DNA of 64,000 nt from Linyphia triangularis (Eukaryota > Arthropoda > Arachnida > Araneae > Linyphiidae), in contig OZ021722.1 of the NCBI GenBank assembly GCA_963978545.1, forward strand, positions 35,295,365-35,359,364, written 5' to 3'. Positions 36,640-50,636 of this stretch are shown in pieces. Under the pieces are notes generated by a model. That model did no database searches. It saw only the letters and a list, made by a program, of their open reading frames with translations, and was not told the origin of the DNA. The translations under genes were made by a program, and so were the position numbers. Within the stretch, counting starts at the first letter, position 1, and each line of letters begins with the position of its first letter.

Positions 36640-39600
36640 GTGATGCAACGGACTATTTCGGGGAGGTATAATCAGAATGCTTAATTTCTCGCCCGCATTT
36701 TATTTTTTATCTTTATCCTCGCTTTTTAATGTAATTTCAAAATTCTTTCTCTGAGAAAAAATTTGCTCTTGAGGAAAGTTTTCCACCTGTACTTAGGAGG
36801 CGAGATATGGAAATAGAGTGTGGAAAGTTTGAAATGAAACCCAAGAGTTTATTTATTTAAAAAGTTTTTTTTTTTTTTTTTTTTTTAAACGAATAAGTTT
36901 CTTGAGTGGTCAAAATATCTGTTTAACTTTATGTTTTTTTAAAAAGAATGGAATGCTTTTGGAATAGTTTTGCAAATTACAGAACTGACAAACACCATGC
37001 CCAGTTTCGGTTTCTAGTGTCTAATTTAAAAAAAAAAATAGTAAATTAGAATGCCTTGTACTTCATAACGTAAATTAATTTATTATTTTATATTTCATTT
37101 CAATTAAAATTAGAACTAAATACCAATTTAGATAATTAAACACATGTTGAATACAGTTATTGTTTTAGAAATAATAATGCAATTCCTTAAAAAATTGTGT
37201 CGGAATTTTTAAAAAATCACTGAAATATTATTGAAATATATCCATCCGATTATTTGAAATTTTTGTAAAAATAATACATTTTTTCCCATTAATAATATGC
37301 ACAAATATATAGCTCCTTATTAATCCTAAATCTACTATAATTAGCGAATCAATTAATCGTATTTCGCACTTAAAGAATACTGAAACATCTTTTAACAGGG
37401 ACAATCCTTCGTTATACTTTTTATTGAAACATTGAAGCTCATATCGCCAGAGTACATGTTTATAAAATATTGAGAGTAAGTCGTGTTAGGTTAGATTAGT
37501 TTTATAACTAGTTATACTCAATAGAATTACCTAGTTGTGGTTCTGAAATGACGATATTATATACAAGTTAGGAATCATATTTAGAAAACTCATGTTTTTC
37601 ACTATGGAACACTTAAAAATTTCAGGAGTGAACATTAAAATATAAACAGAAAAAAACCTTATATTAAACCAGTTTTAAGTTGTAGATCAATTGTCAGTCG
37701 ATGAAAAATAATAGCGTTTTTGCAAAATAGTCATTAAAAGAATGTCTTCAAGCTTTTCTTTTGCAGTACTTACTAAATATCAATTCACAGAGAAATTATT
37801 ATAATATTATTGAATTTTACATCGATATAAAAACAGTTTGTGTGAAATTAGGTGAAAAATTAAGATTCAATACTCCCATCTAAATAAATATAAATCTATG
37901 CACACGATGTAAATTTTTGAAAAAGTTTAATTTAGAAACTTAGCTATCATTTTTGTTTTTGAAGAAAATTTCATTCAATATTGCAAAAAGGGCTCAATTC
38001 TAAAAGACAAGGAATGCGATGAAAGTGAATATTTCGATGACCACTAGGAAAAGAAACATGATCACTATTCCACTATGGACCAAAAAATTATTCTCTAAAA
38101 AAAGTACATTGCTCAAAAATATAACTAGTATTATTTAAGAAAATTAAAAGGGTTTGAAGTGGAAATTTAGTCTTACTATTTTTCTGAGTAGAGCCTTTTT
38201 TGGCAACTGTAGATTTAATCAATTTTTTAGGAGGTGTTATTTCAAAACTTTCGAGGCAAAAATTTCAACATCGTATAAAACGGAATTAGAATTTTATAAA
38301 ACAAGCACTGAGAAACAAGCATTAAGAAAAACGAATCACCTCTATTATTTCCAAATCAATATTTAACAGAAACATTTGACAAAGAAAATTTTAAAAGGTT
38401 ATGACTAAGTTAATGGAAAACTATTTTATTTGCTTTTAGTTCGAAGTATGTATGTATACATGTTTAATTCTCCGATATTCAAAGATTGTCAGTTAGAAGA
38501 CATTCAATAACGATAACAACAATTGCAAAATAATAAAACTGTAATTTTTGTTAAATAATGAATAAGACATTAATAGTTGCAATATCTATTTACAATTTCT
38601 GATTTAAACAAGAACGATGCATTTAAAAAACATTTTTGAATTCGTCATGTTTGGATTTATAAAAATACACTTTGTGATATAAACTACAGAATAACATCGG
38701 TTTAGTAACTGATAAATATCACTGATTTCATGATCAGGGGGTCACCCTGAAAAGAACTATGTCCGTCGATTGCATTTATGGCAAACTTCGCAATGAACAA
38801 CAAAAGTGAAACACAGTGTTTATATTTGTGCCTTCAAGTATAATAGGTAGAGGCATGGTTTTATGGGTTTTCTTTAACTTAACAATGTTCATTTTCGATA
38901 AAATTTTTGCAAACTCAAACTGAGTTATAAAAATGCCAAGTTAATAAAAATCGAGAGAAATACATTACATCCTAAAAGACTTCGAACAGTTTAAAAATTT
39001 GCTGAAAAAGTGCTGTAATTTAAAATTGAATTTGAATATTAACTTCAATATTTTCTTGTGGAGTCTCTATTTAATTCTAAATGAAATCTAATATTTTTAA
39101 ATGAAGTATTGAATCGTTTTATTGAAAAAAAAATCAAAAAAATCGTAGAATTAAAGGTGGAAAAAATACCACAAAAGTTTTCGTACAACAAAACATTTTC
39201 TGATACATTCTTAAATAAAACTATTTTCTGACATTTTTTTTTCTTTGTTTTTAAATTATTCTATATTTAAAAACTCGATTACCTATACTATTTGCTTTCT
39301 TTGTTTATTATAATCTATTTATTACTTCAAATGGCTGGTAGCCGTAACTATACCGCAAACAGCTGTCTAAATTTGATCATATTTCATCTTAATAGTAGTA
39401 AATCCATTCTATGTATTGCTAATATATTGAAGTTATTCTATTCAACTATTTAGTATGTAATGAAATGTTTTAAAATGAAAATAAAATCCAAAAACAGTCA
39501 GGAAAAGATTGCCCAACAGTGTTATCTGAACGTGAAAAGAGATTTATTATAAGAAAATTTGAGAAAAATCCACATTTATGTGCTCTAAAAGTTTCTTCAT

Positions 39601-40800
39601 AATGTAAGGAAAATTTTCAGAGAACAGATTTGGTGAGAATTGAGGCCAAAGTAAGAAGTATGGTACGACATTAAAACTTAAAACCAACTAAAAACAGAAA
39701 AGATCCAAGAATGGAGGAACATTGATACAGAAATTACAAAAAAAAAAAAAAAAAAAAAATCTGAAATCTATGGTTAGACGCTTAAAATTTGTTGTGCATG
39801 CTAAAAATATCCAACGAATTACTAATTTACTAAAATAATACAATAAAATACTAATTTGTTAAAAAAAAGGTAAGTATGGGTTAATGATTTAAAAAAAAAA
39901 GTTTTATTATACAATAAAAATTTAGTTTTATTAAGATCAAATTAGGTATATTATTAAAAAGTTCGATTTTGAAATATTAATTTTTGAGATAGATAATGTA
40001 GTATTTGATTGAATTTTGTAAGTGTACGAACACTTTTGGGAGTCACTGTATAATACAAAGAAAGATCTTCCACCACATCGTAAATATTGGTATTTAAAAA
40101 ATGAACGTAGGCGTGTTTTTTTTCCCACCAATTCAAAACAGTGATAATTTGTTGAAACTATATTTTACAAAAGCTTCATTTAATAAATTTTTATTAAAAA
40201 TATATTTAACTATGTTCGAAAAAATAAATAAAACGTGTCAAAAAAGAAATAAATACTTCTACAGGATTATTAACAAAATAATAATTTACCAAAGGCTTTA
40301 TATTTACGTTGTTTCATGCATATGAAATTGTTCTCGATATATTTAACAGGACAAAAACTTTATTGTCATTTATAATCATGTTTTATTTCATTTGGAAAAT
40401 AAATAGTCATCGTTACGTAGGTCAACAATTTTACGTATGAGAAAATACGTAATAATCACGAATTTGGTATTCAAAATCCATGCATTATATTAAAACGAGT
40501 ATTCAATGAAATTGATAAAAAAAAAGTATCAGTGAAATCTTAATTTTTTTGTTGTACTTGTAGAATTGATACACAATAATTTGAGGATGAATATTTACTC
40601 ATTTGTTGCTGTTTATTACAGAAAATTAAAGTAATACCACACATAGTATTAAACACGTATTATTAAACATTCTCTTTCAAATATTACAACATTTGTGCAT
40701 AAAATTTAGAAAATAGGCAAAACAAACGTAGTTTAAATCGAGAATTATGTTCCTTTGAAAAGAGCTATTCAATCCATCCCCTTCCCCCGTGGTTTTAAAC
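36640..40800. other. AT-rich intron sequence, nothing identified
   Basis: No recognisable gene, RNA or repeat family. Confidence 0.6.
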
Positions 40801-40814
40801 AGTGAATTTCTATT

Positions 40815-41560
40815 GATAAATCGATTCATCAAAAAGATGACCGCAAGGCAAAGGAGGATTGTGTTCCTTTACCGTGTTTATGGGAAATCGATACTCACTT
40901 TGACTTTATGGTAATCGATTGAAAAATGACATTTTAATCGATATGTAAAAGCTATCTACCGCTTGTTGCTTTGAAACATACAATTGAAGGAATTTATTTG
41001 ATATTATTATCAAGTAATTGTTATAATTTCTTGTTATTTAATAAAAGTGATTAAGAAGTATAACCAATTACAATTGCTATCTTTTATGCAGGTTACATTA
41101 ATTAAAAACTGAAATTATTATTAGCATATAATATTGTTGATGTATTACTTTCGCACTATGTTTATGGGAAATCGATACTCACTTTGACTTTATGGTAATC
41201 GATTGAAAAATGACATTTTAATCGATATGTAAAAGTTATCTACCACTTGTTGTTTTGAAACATACAATTGAAGGAATTCATTTGAGAATATTATCTAGTA
41301 ATTGTTATAATTTCTTGTTATTTAATAAAAGTGATTAAGAAGTATAACCAATTACAATTGCTATCTTTTATGCAGGTTACATTAATTAAAAACTGAAATT
41401 ATTATTAACATATTATATTGTTGATGTATTACTTTCGCACGATGATAGTTTTTATATTCTAATATTATAAATACTATGCAAAATAAGTAAACAATATTAT
41501 TAATGTGTACCATCCATCGATATAGAAAATTAGTTTATTTATATCGATGGTACCATCATG
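40815..41560. promoter_or_regulatory. candidate regulatory cluster of nine ATCGAT motifs
   Basis: ATCGAT occurs at 40820, 40887, 40914, 40937, 41171, 41198, 41221, 41516 and 41543. ATCGAT/ATCAAT-type sequence is the known site of Onecut and Cut homeodomain proteins, and TATCGATA is the DREF site. The last two copies belong to an inverted repeat, CCATCGATATA (41514-41524) and TATATCGATGG (41540-41550). Function is inferred from clustering alone. Confidence 0.35.
40875..41442. repeat. 284-bp tandem duplication with ATCGAT motifs
   Basis: Unit 1 (40875-41158) and unit 2 (41159-41442) are near identical, both starting TGTTTATGGGAAATCGATAC and ending in ...TATTACTTTCGCAC. They differ by a handful of substitutions and small changes. 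Each holds three ATCGAT motifs. It lies deep in the scro intron. Confidence 0.95.
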
Positions 41561-42699
41561 TAAAAAATTATCGTTTAAATTCCTATGCATGTCAAGTAAG
41601 TATTTCATAATTTATCTTTACCCTCATACTTGAAGGTTGTGCATATTTCGAGTTTATTAATTTCAGTTGAATACCACGGCTATATTACATTCATCCTCGA
41701 TATTCAATAAGTAATCCCTCCAGCCATGATTTGCATCATCAATAGACTTTTCATTCGAATGTTGCTATTTATTTCTTCATTATTAGTTCTTTTCATTTTC
41801 AATAAATTTATTGCACACAACTCGGGACAGAACATTCAATATTATTTCTTGGTGTCTATAATACCAAAACCACATTTCTTCATTTTTACCTTGCTCAGTA
41901 AATAATAATTTCGAACGTTAACCAAAACAAATACTTCTTCTTTGTTTCCACAATTATTTTGTTTCTGTCTTTGAAATTTTTAAAGTTTAAAACAGCCGTA
42001 ATTTTCACCAACAGATTTTTGTACTTGCCTGTAATAATAATCATTATTGTTGTTCTCATTTATTTCCAATAAAGTATATTGATTTGTAATAAACTTTAAT
42101 TAACATTCTAGCAGACATTTCGCTAATCTGCAATGTTCTTTAAACCTACTCTTCATGTGCCCATAATAGATATTCTTAATATACTTATACATGTTACATA
42201 ATAACTACTTGAATCCGAAATTACTTTTCATAATTTCACATTGATAATAATCACTTCTCTGTATTTGTTTGTTAATGTTCCTAAAGTTACTCATAAGCTA
42301 TTCGTATTTATTCGGGAAGGTGATATTTGTCTGTCAAGTCCACAATAACTATTTACATTCGTCGATGATTATTATGCGTACAACTGCACATTTTACCAGA
42401 ATTTTCCACCATCTATCCACAATGATTACTCTACGATTCTATGAAGTCCATCATAAATACTCTACATTAATTCTTAATGATTTCTAAGTAATAATTTACC
42501 AACGTTCATTACAATTGCTTCACGTTTATTTTCAATTCCGGCACTATTTCAACTACTCATATGCACCAGAATTCTTATCCAACAATCCTTGACCACTCTA
42601 CTTTCATTTGCTAGTATCCACTACAACTACTCTATACTTATTCCACCATGACCACTTCATTTTCGTCTGTTAATGTCCATAACAAATTCCCATTTATCC

Positions 42700-43130
42700 T
42701 GATTGATTATTCTATATACGACCACATATTCTCCTTCGTTCTTGCCAAAAACTCATCCACACAAGACATTGCTCAACTGCACTACCACTTTCGCTCATCA
42801 CTACCACACTTCCATCGTTGAATATACCCTCCGACAAGTCCATTTGGTTAACATTTAGGACGTGAACCACACGCCACAGATCTACCATTTCAGCGGGGGT
42901 TAAAACACGCGGCGGCATTTCCTCCCACGTGGGTCGACATTTCTCGCATGTAGGTTACTCCTGACAGGTGCTGATATAAACGAACAGGAGAGCGATGCGC
43001 AAATATTGACTCTTTCACTCAAATAACAGTGACGCGTTGGCTTCTGTAAGGCGAATCAAGTGCATAATTGGTTCCACTTTTTGAAGCAGCCATTAATTGC
43101 AGGTAAAGGAACACAGTGCAGAAGCTCATG
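42700..43130. promoter_or_regulatory. candidate intronic regulatory island with NK2-type site
   Basis: A moderately GC-rich, non-repetitive stretch containing TCAAGTG (43056-43062) next to ATAATTGG and CATTAATTGC homeodomain-type cores, and the E-box CACGTG near 42930. A 68-codon minus-strand ORF (42712-42918) resembles no family I know. Confidence 0.3.
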
Positions 43131-43139
43131 AGTTGATAT

Positions 43140-46100
43140 AAAAATACAGTGTAAGAGGCTCTTAGAGAAGCTACCAACAATTGGATTATGTGTAATTTAT
43201 CTTATTTTACACAAGAGAATGCGTATGGTGATTATAAAAATATATCTAATTTGATTTATTCTAAAATAATAATGAAACTTACAGGAATATAATTTTAAAA
43301 GAAAATAATTACTTTAAGGTACATATTAAAAGAGTTATATGGGTCAATTATACAGTTTTGTTAATAATGTCAGTAAATACGTAAGCAATTAGTTGTGCAA
43401 TGGAATCACAATGAAGATAACTATGCATTAGTAGCATTGGCATTGTAAAACTAATTTGCGTCAACCTATAGATCAGCGTTAACCAATTCGCATCCCGCGG
43501 CCCGTATCTGTCCCACTACAAGTTTTTTTTTTTTTGCAGCTAGCAGGTCACTAAGACGAAGAAAGAAAAAAATCAAAAGTACGGATTTTTTTTAAATATA
43601 ATTTTAATTTATTCTCCGATATATCCAAATGATACGTGTTTACTATTTAGAAGTCCAGCTAGTGTTCCAAAATAAGATAATCAGAGAATATGTAGCAATT
43701 TATTCATATATTTTCTCAAAAATATCCATTAAATTTCAAAATATGTTTTTTAAATATTTAATAATTGCTTTTACACGGATATTAATGGTAGGAGTCATTG
43801 TTGTCTTCATTTCGTCGCATTACTTTGTTTGTTATCATAAAATAGTTATTTATGCAACTAGTTGCAAAAGTAATACTTTTTCAAGCGATGCAAAATGTTT
43901 ATTTAACGACTGCGAAAAAGTAATTTCGCACATGTTGTATACAGTGTTTTTTATAATCATGTGCAATAATTATAGATAACACACATAAGCACTAAAGTTG
44001 GCAGTTCCAGTTAATGAATCTCTTTTGAAAATATGTAATTTCCGTACCAAGACTATATAAAATTTTAGCCTGAGGTGTGAGGTAAAGTACTTTATCCCAC
44101 TAGTGTGATAAAGCTACTTTTCTGCACTCCTCGCGATCAAGTGCTTCTTTTGCTAAGATTTATGATTTAAAAAAAATTTAATTTTTTGTACGTTAAATTT
44201 TATAAATCATGGACTTTTTGGAGAACTTTTTAAATAACAACCCTTCCGAATACAAAGTACTTTGTAATGAATTGGTCCTAAATATAATTTAAATGGTAAA
44301 ATTCTTCTACAGTTCTTTCACTTTAGAAATAGAATCCAGAATTTCTAATTGATTTGAAAAATAGTTTTAAGTGGTAACAGCTGTACATTTTTAGCGTAAA
44401 CTTTCACTTGATGATGTGAGTGGAATAGAAGTTTTATATTATTGGAACAGAACAAGTATATAGTAGGGATAGTAATTAGTCTAAATGCATTTTTAATTAG
44501 CACTTAATTAATTTATCCAGAAAAAATATCTTTACTGATTTTCGAATTATTAAGACATTTAATGTTAAAACGAATATGTCGACTAAAAATTCATTTTCGT
44601 GAAGAATTGAATTACCCTGAAGTTGGGCTTATGAATTAATTAACCTGAGCTAAGAATTTATGGGCTAAGAATTAACCTGAAATATAAACGATGCCTTTTT
44701 AGGACGTATTAGGATGTTTATATACTCAAATGAACATCCTAAATATTGTTATGACAAGTTTTCTTAATCGGTTTCTAAACTAATGGACATCGCTACATTC
44801 ATATGGAATACTCAATTGTACATCAATAATAGATCTATAGTAATCTCTTCATACACGCATATCATGTTTATTTGAAGTCAACGAAAAGTGTGAAACAAGT
44901 TACTTTCAAAAAAGTTATTGGAATGAAATATATATTTGGTCACTATAATAGGTTTATCTCGGTCATTGTTTTTTGATTACTGAGTATTCGATTCAATTGA
45001 ATGTTGTAAGGCTACCAAATAAACAAATCTTACTGATAAAGTGATCGCTAGCTCTATATCTTATGTAACGAGGGAATAATAGTATTCAATGTGTGTTTAT
45101 CGCAACTTAAGAAACTGAGAATAATACTGATAGCCTAATGATATTTCAAATACATATAGAAATTTATATTTTGATATTTCCTTTTTGTTCTTGACAATTT
45201 TGGGAAGAAGTTGAATACTTAAAAAAAAAAAAAAGAAGAAGAAAAAGTTAATTCAATAAAACAAAGTAATACACAGACTTAAAAAGAAATCCTAGATGCT
45301 TCAACCTTAATGGAAAAGAACTTAAAATCTGAGAAAAAGTTCGACAACTCCTGTCAAATACTAGGCTGGAATTTAACATGAAATATGCTCAAATCTTTTT
45401 CTTAACTGGTATATTAATTAGAGGTAAATAATATTAAATAAATAACCGTATGCATATAACTAAAGCAATATTTAAATATTGCTTTAGTTATACGTAAACG
45501 AATATTACAATTATCTTTTATATTAGCCTACATATTTACCTTATGCAACTCTTTTTAATCACTGGTTGAATATCAAAGAAAGCAAAAAGCTAGATCCTGA
45601 AAATGAGTTTAATTTGTTCACTAGCCCCAACAGGTGTCAGAAATCAGAAAACCAGGTATTAAGGGGACAAAATTGTCTTCCGTAAGGATAGAACTGACAA
45701 CTGATTGTAAACAAAGCAACAGCTGAGCAAACCGATTGTCCATTGTAAAATAACAACTAGAAAAAAAATTAAAGAACACATAATTTGTATGGTTATTAAG
45801 GGCTCGACACTCACTGTTAACAGCTAAACAAATAACTAGCATTGTTTAAAGCACAATGGATAGAGCACTTTGTATTACTTTGCTTTTTGAGGAAGGTTAT
45901 TCTCCGTACAATGCGTACTTTTTGTTACATTTATTTGCAGCACTAAACTACCCTGTGTACAATCTAACAGTAAAACTAACTGTAGATTATGAAGGTAAAG
46001 TATATGTTACCAAATTTTTCGAAAGTTCTTGCTTTCAAAAAGTAAAGCGATGTTTGTTATACAAACACACATTTATCTTACTTTAGAGAACTGAGATATA

Positions 46101-46670
46101 AATTAATTTGTCACTCTTTCTTTTATCTAATTGCTGCTTTTTTTTTTCTTTTTTTTTTGAAGAATTTAGAGTCCATAAACCAAAAATGGTAGCTAAGAAT
46201 TTAATATAATCTCAAAATTCAAAGTTTGAAAGAACTTTACTTAATAGCTTCTCATTAATATTAATAATAGTTCATAATAATTAATAATTTTTATGAACTA
46301 AATTTTAGTTAAAATTCTTTGAAAAGTTCAATTAACCGATTGAAATTTATTCTCTCTAACTCTAAAAGTCAAAAACACCTAAATAAAAAAATTAAAATTA
46401 AAAAAAAAAAAAAAAAAAAAAAAGGTTCCACATAATTGTAACTCCTTACTTCTCTTACTTAATCTGAAACCACATTCTTAATAATTAAAATCTCAAATTG
46501 AAAATAAAAAAAGTGCCATTTGAGAGGTTTCTCTTCTATCCGAAAAAAATCCCCCTATAAAAGATAAACTAATGGGAAAAAATCCAGTAAAAAAACTGAA
46601 AGTGAGATAATATCAACAACGCATTATTTGGCAAGATGGGTGGAAATTAAAAAAAAAATAGGTGATAAGT
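43140..46670. other. AT-rich intron sequence, nothing identified except one palindrome
   Basis: ORFs at 43629-43979 (116 codons) and 45856-46086 (76 codons) have no identifiable domain or supporting splice context. The perfect palindrome at 45456-45491 is listed separately. Confidence 0.6.
45456..45491. repeat. perfect 36-bp palindrome
   Basis: ATAACTAAAGCAATATTT followed directly by its reverse complement, with no loop. It lies in the scro intron. Confidence 0.95.
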
Positions 46671-46679
46671 TAAAGTGAA

Positions 46680-47010
46680 GGTGTTTTCAAAAAATCATTC
46701 CGCAAACGATTCCACTCACGGTGGCGCTGCCGAGGAAGAGAGGACACTGAAGAGATGCTCATCACCCAATGAGTGACCCTCCAAACGATAGCTGAGTGGC
46801 CTCTCTCATATACTCGAAGGAATTACCAGGACTAGCCATGGAGGACCCTTTCCCAGTCCCCAGAATAGTTCTCCAAAAGGGTGGATAGATGCTGTGTAAC
46901 AGTTCAGCTACCAATCGCTCCTCCACTATTTTTTTTTAACAAGGAGTATGCATGCAGATTCAGTTCAGCGTTTAAACAACACGCTGCTGATGCAATACCG
47001 AGGAGGGTCA
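46680..47010. promoter_or_regulatory. candidate intronic regulatory island
   Basis: Non-repetitive, GC-enriched sequence standing out from AT-rich flanks (CGGTGGCGCTGCCGAGG, CACCCAATGAGTGACCC). No ORF or motif set is decisive. It could be a conserved noncoding element or old mobile DNA. Confidence 0.25.
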
Positions 47011-47019
47011 TTGTGGTTC

Positions 47020-50000
47020 TGGGCAACAATCGTCTCAAGTATCATTTTTAGAGGGGAGAAAGGTTGGATTGAAGTAGTTTTCTGTTGAGGGTATACGGAA
47101 GGTTGTGCCTCTTTGATGCAAGGAGCATCCTCTGTAGGTTGTCTGTCTCGCTTATGAGCAGGTAAGAGGAGAAACTGTGTTTGAGGGAATCTCTCTCTTC
47201 AGAGGTATCATCCTCTTTCTTTTCTGTGATTTGGAATTTTTTTGTATTTCTGGTTGGGGAGATGGTGTTCTTATCGTTTTCCGTGGTGTATGGGATCAAC
47301 TGCTGTTGAGAATCACATGCGCTCGTGATTACGTTTTGAAAGGGATTGCAAATCTGTTGTGAGAGGAGAGAAAGATTTGGTCTTGGAGAGAAAGAGGTGC
47401 ACGTAGGAAGGTTTTTTGGATTTGCTGATATGTAAGACGTGCTTAAGAATGTTTGAATGTGGGGGAGAAGAGAGGGTTAAAAAGCGGATTAAATTTGATG
47501 TTGTACTCGTATGATTATTTTACTCTATATTATTTTATTTATCGTAACATTCTAACTTCACATAAAACTTCCCAATAATGTGTATTTAATGGAAAAGTTT
47601 TTGTGAATGGTTACAAAAAACTATATTTCTTGATAACCTATTCAAGTTTATATTCTTAAATTTTAGAATTAGATAAACGAAATGAAATACACAACAAGTT
47701 TTAAATCGATAAACAAAATGAAATTAATAATACTCTTTAAAGCATCATTATTGCCCAGTTAGAAAAACGAAATGAAATATTTGTTATAATATTTTAAAGT
47801 ATCATATTACTGAGAAATAGGCTGGTACTACCCGCCTTAGTCATTCTCGGAATTTCAATATGGGGTCCTTCATATTATTTAGATGAAATTTTGTATTAAT
47901 TATGTATAGAAATATACTTAAGATTGTTTTTATATCACGCAAGCGAGCGTGGTATAAAAAATCATCTTCTTGTATAATCTTTATTTCAATACTATGGTGA
48001 ACAACTTAATAATCACTATTTTCTTCCTATCCTAGTCAAACGTTGAGTGCTTCCTCTTTTTTATACAAAGCCTACTGCTCCTCCATGTAACATGCGAGAG
48101 ATGAGGGAAATGAGCATCGTCTGCAAACTCTATTTTCGAAATTAGTAGACACTGCAATAATTGTGACAGATCATATCTAGTCAATTATCAAATTTTACTC
48201 TCATTTGAACCGCAAATGCGGATAGTTTCTCTTCCAAAAATCTTCCAGAAAGTACTTCCCGTGATTTTCGATCTTCTCTGGGCATTCTTGATCGTACGAT
48301 ATAATTGTACAGTGTACCCCACGTATAAATATCCAAAACAAATTGCTGAAAACAGAAAGAGGTTCGTGGTTAATACTTCTCATATGCTAAGTAAACACAA
48401 TCAGGATGTGGATTTCATCTTTGAGATCAAAATTTCATGAGCTAACTGAGCCTCTTTAGAGGTTTTTTTCCTAAGTACAGCTTTTTTAAATCAGTAATAT
48501 ATATTTATTATATATTGTGATCGGAATATATCATGGAACTCAAATAGAAAATCACAATAACAAAAGAATCGTTTCTGTGAGCTACTATTCAACTGTCTTT
48601 ATATACTTCAGCAACATAAATTTATAATGGATTTCATCATGGCACACTAAAAATGACTTTTTACGGGAATAATGAAAACACGCTTGTAATTAACTGAACA
48701 TTTCTTTTAAAGATGAATTGTGATTGACTGGATTAATCAGTGTGGTGTCTCCTTTCTCAACCTTATGCACAGGCGTTATGCCGAGTAAAGGTCTTATTCA
48801 TCTGGCAAAACTTGTTGTCCGATTGGCTAACAAGTTTTGCTCCTTTTAACCATTATACCTTCGAAAATAAATTTTGTTTTTCAAATAATCAAAAATATAT
48901 ACTTTACCGTCAGACATTACAAAAACCAGTTGTCTGTAAATTTGAAATATCCTATGACAAAAAATAAAATTTTCCAATGGATTTTATGCATGACGACATT
49001 TTTTACGGTCAATTCACTTCAAAAGACAATCAATTCACTTTCAAAAGAATATTGATCAAACAAATAATTTCATGCATGAATTTTAAATTAAAATGCATTG
49101 GAATTTGACTGAATTGATTGGAGCGTTTTTACCAGATGTTTAAATAATTATGTTTATGAGGTTCATTTTAAAAGTTTTATCATTGACACAACTTTTTTTT
49201 TTTTTTTGAAAAATCCTCACGAACCAAACGGTTAATAATCTAAAATTATTATAAAAAACAAATATAATCTAAGTAATTTAGAGCAAAACTATTTTAGAAA
49301 AAAGTTATTCAAATAAAAACACAATTTAGAATTTATTTAAAAAAAAAATGAATAATTCAAAAACCTGTCATTAATCTTGTGTACGCGAAGTCCTATACTG
49401 CCCATCTTATCCCTATAAAAGAACTTCTATACCAAAAAAATAGATACATTTTTCGAATTTGAACTGTTTTTCTTGAAACCACAGACTCGCTTAAATATAA
49501 ACATTTTTTTATTAACTTTTTTGTTGGTAGTCTGGATTTGTCGTCATTTTAATGTTAAGTGAAAAACGAAAATGTAAAAATATTATTTTAAGCACATCTC
49601 CAATTCTAACTCCACAATATTTAGCATTTGTTACACTCGAATATATGTTATATACATTACAAAAGTCTTCTTTGATCACACGTGTATACTTCCATTTCAT
49701 ATCAAGTACTTATGAAGTTTTAAGTACGTTAAGACTTAGGACACATTTATCTAATTTACGGAGTTATCTACATACTTGAATGTAAATTTAAATACTTGTA
49801 GGTATGTAGATGATTTTATATTGTAAGAAAATAATTGGATAATCCCTTCCGAATGTTTCACATAAACAAAAAATGTTTATGATAAAACTACTTTACGTTG
49901 TTTCATTTAGATTTAACAATTTATTTATAGTTAAGTCAAAATTATATTGTATGAAAAAATCACTCCTATTGAATTTTTAAAAGCATTTTTTCGGTTTTCT

Positions 50001-50628
50001 TTCCAGTAATTGAATTTAAATGTTGAGTGGAATATTTTAAATTGTTTATAGAACAATATGAGAATCAACTTAAATTTGAAACACCTATAAGCCATTAAAA
50101 GTTGATACGGTATGTTTAAGATATATGAATTATATTCATTACCTGTAATGGGAAATATTGGTGAGTCTATCGGTCAAGTGAGTCCTAGCATTAAAAAAAA
50201 ATGTAGGATGTTGTATAATTTTCTTTTAACGGTAAGTTTAAATAACAGAAAGCTATGGAAATATATTTTCAAAATATTTCATCGTTCATCATATTAATCT
50301 AGTAAAAAATCATTCATGTTCAAATAATAAACAGGTTTTGTTTTTTTTTTAATTTTTTTATTTTGTTGATTTAGACAATATTTGGCAAAAAAGGTATTGT
50401 AGGGCTATGCTGTGCCGAAACTGTAGAGTAACATGGGTTATGTCTACCGGGATGTCTTTCTTAGGGAAACAGTATTCTTAGTATCAAATCCGAAAAATTG
50501 AAGGAGACTATCTGCCATAAACATCGCCGTGTCTACACAAATTTGAAAGTAGGCCTTAATGAACTGATTCGATCCCGAGACCCTTTGCAGGTTAAACTAA
50601 AACTTTGCACTCCAGACTATGAGGCAGC
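47020..50628. other. intron sequence, nothing identified
   Basis: The GA-rich part at 47040-47480 is somewhat more complex than the rest but shows no coding evidence. Confidence 0.6.
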
Positions 50629-50636
50629 CTTTTGCG
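50629..50636. repeat. 8-bp target-site duplication CTTTTGCG (left)
   Basis: Identical to 51465-51472 on the other side of the hAT-type element. Confidence 0.9.

Noticed and set aside
42712..42918. 68-codon minus-strand ORF with balanced composition
   Set aside because: No recognisable domain, no splice or promoter context; kept only as part of a candidate regulatory island.
43629..43979. 116-codon plus-strand ORF
   Set aside because: Ile/Phe/Lys-rich composition expected from AT-rich DNA; no motif or family similarity.
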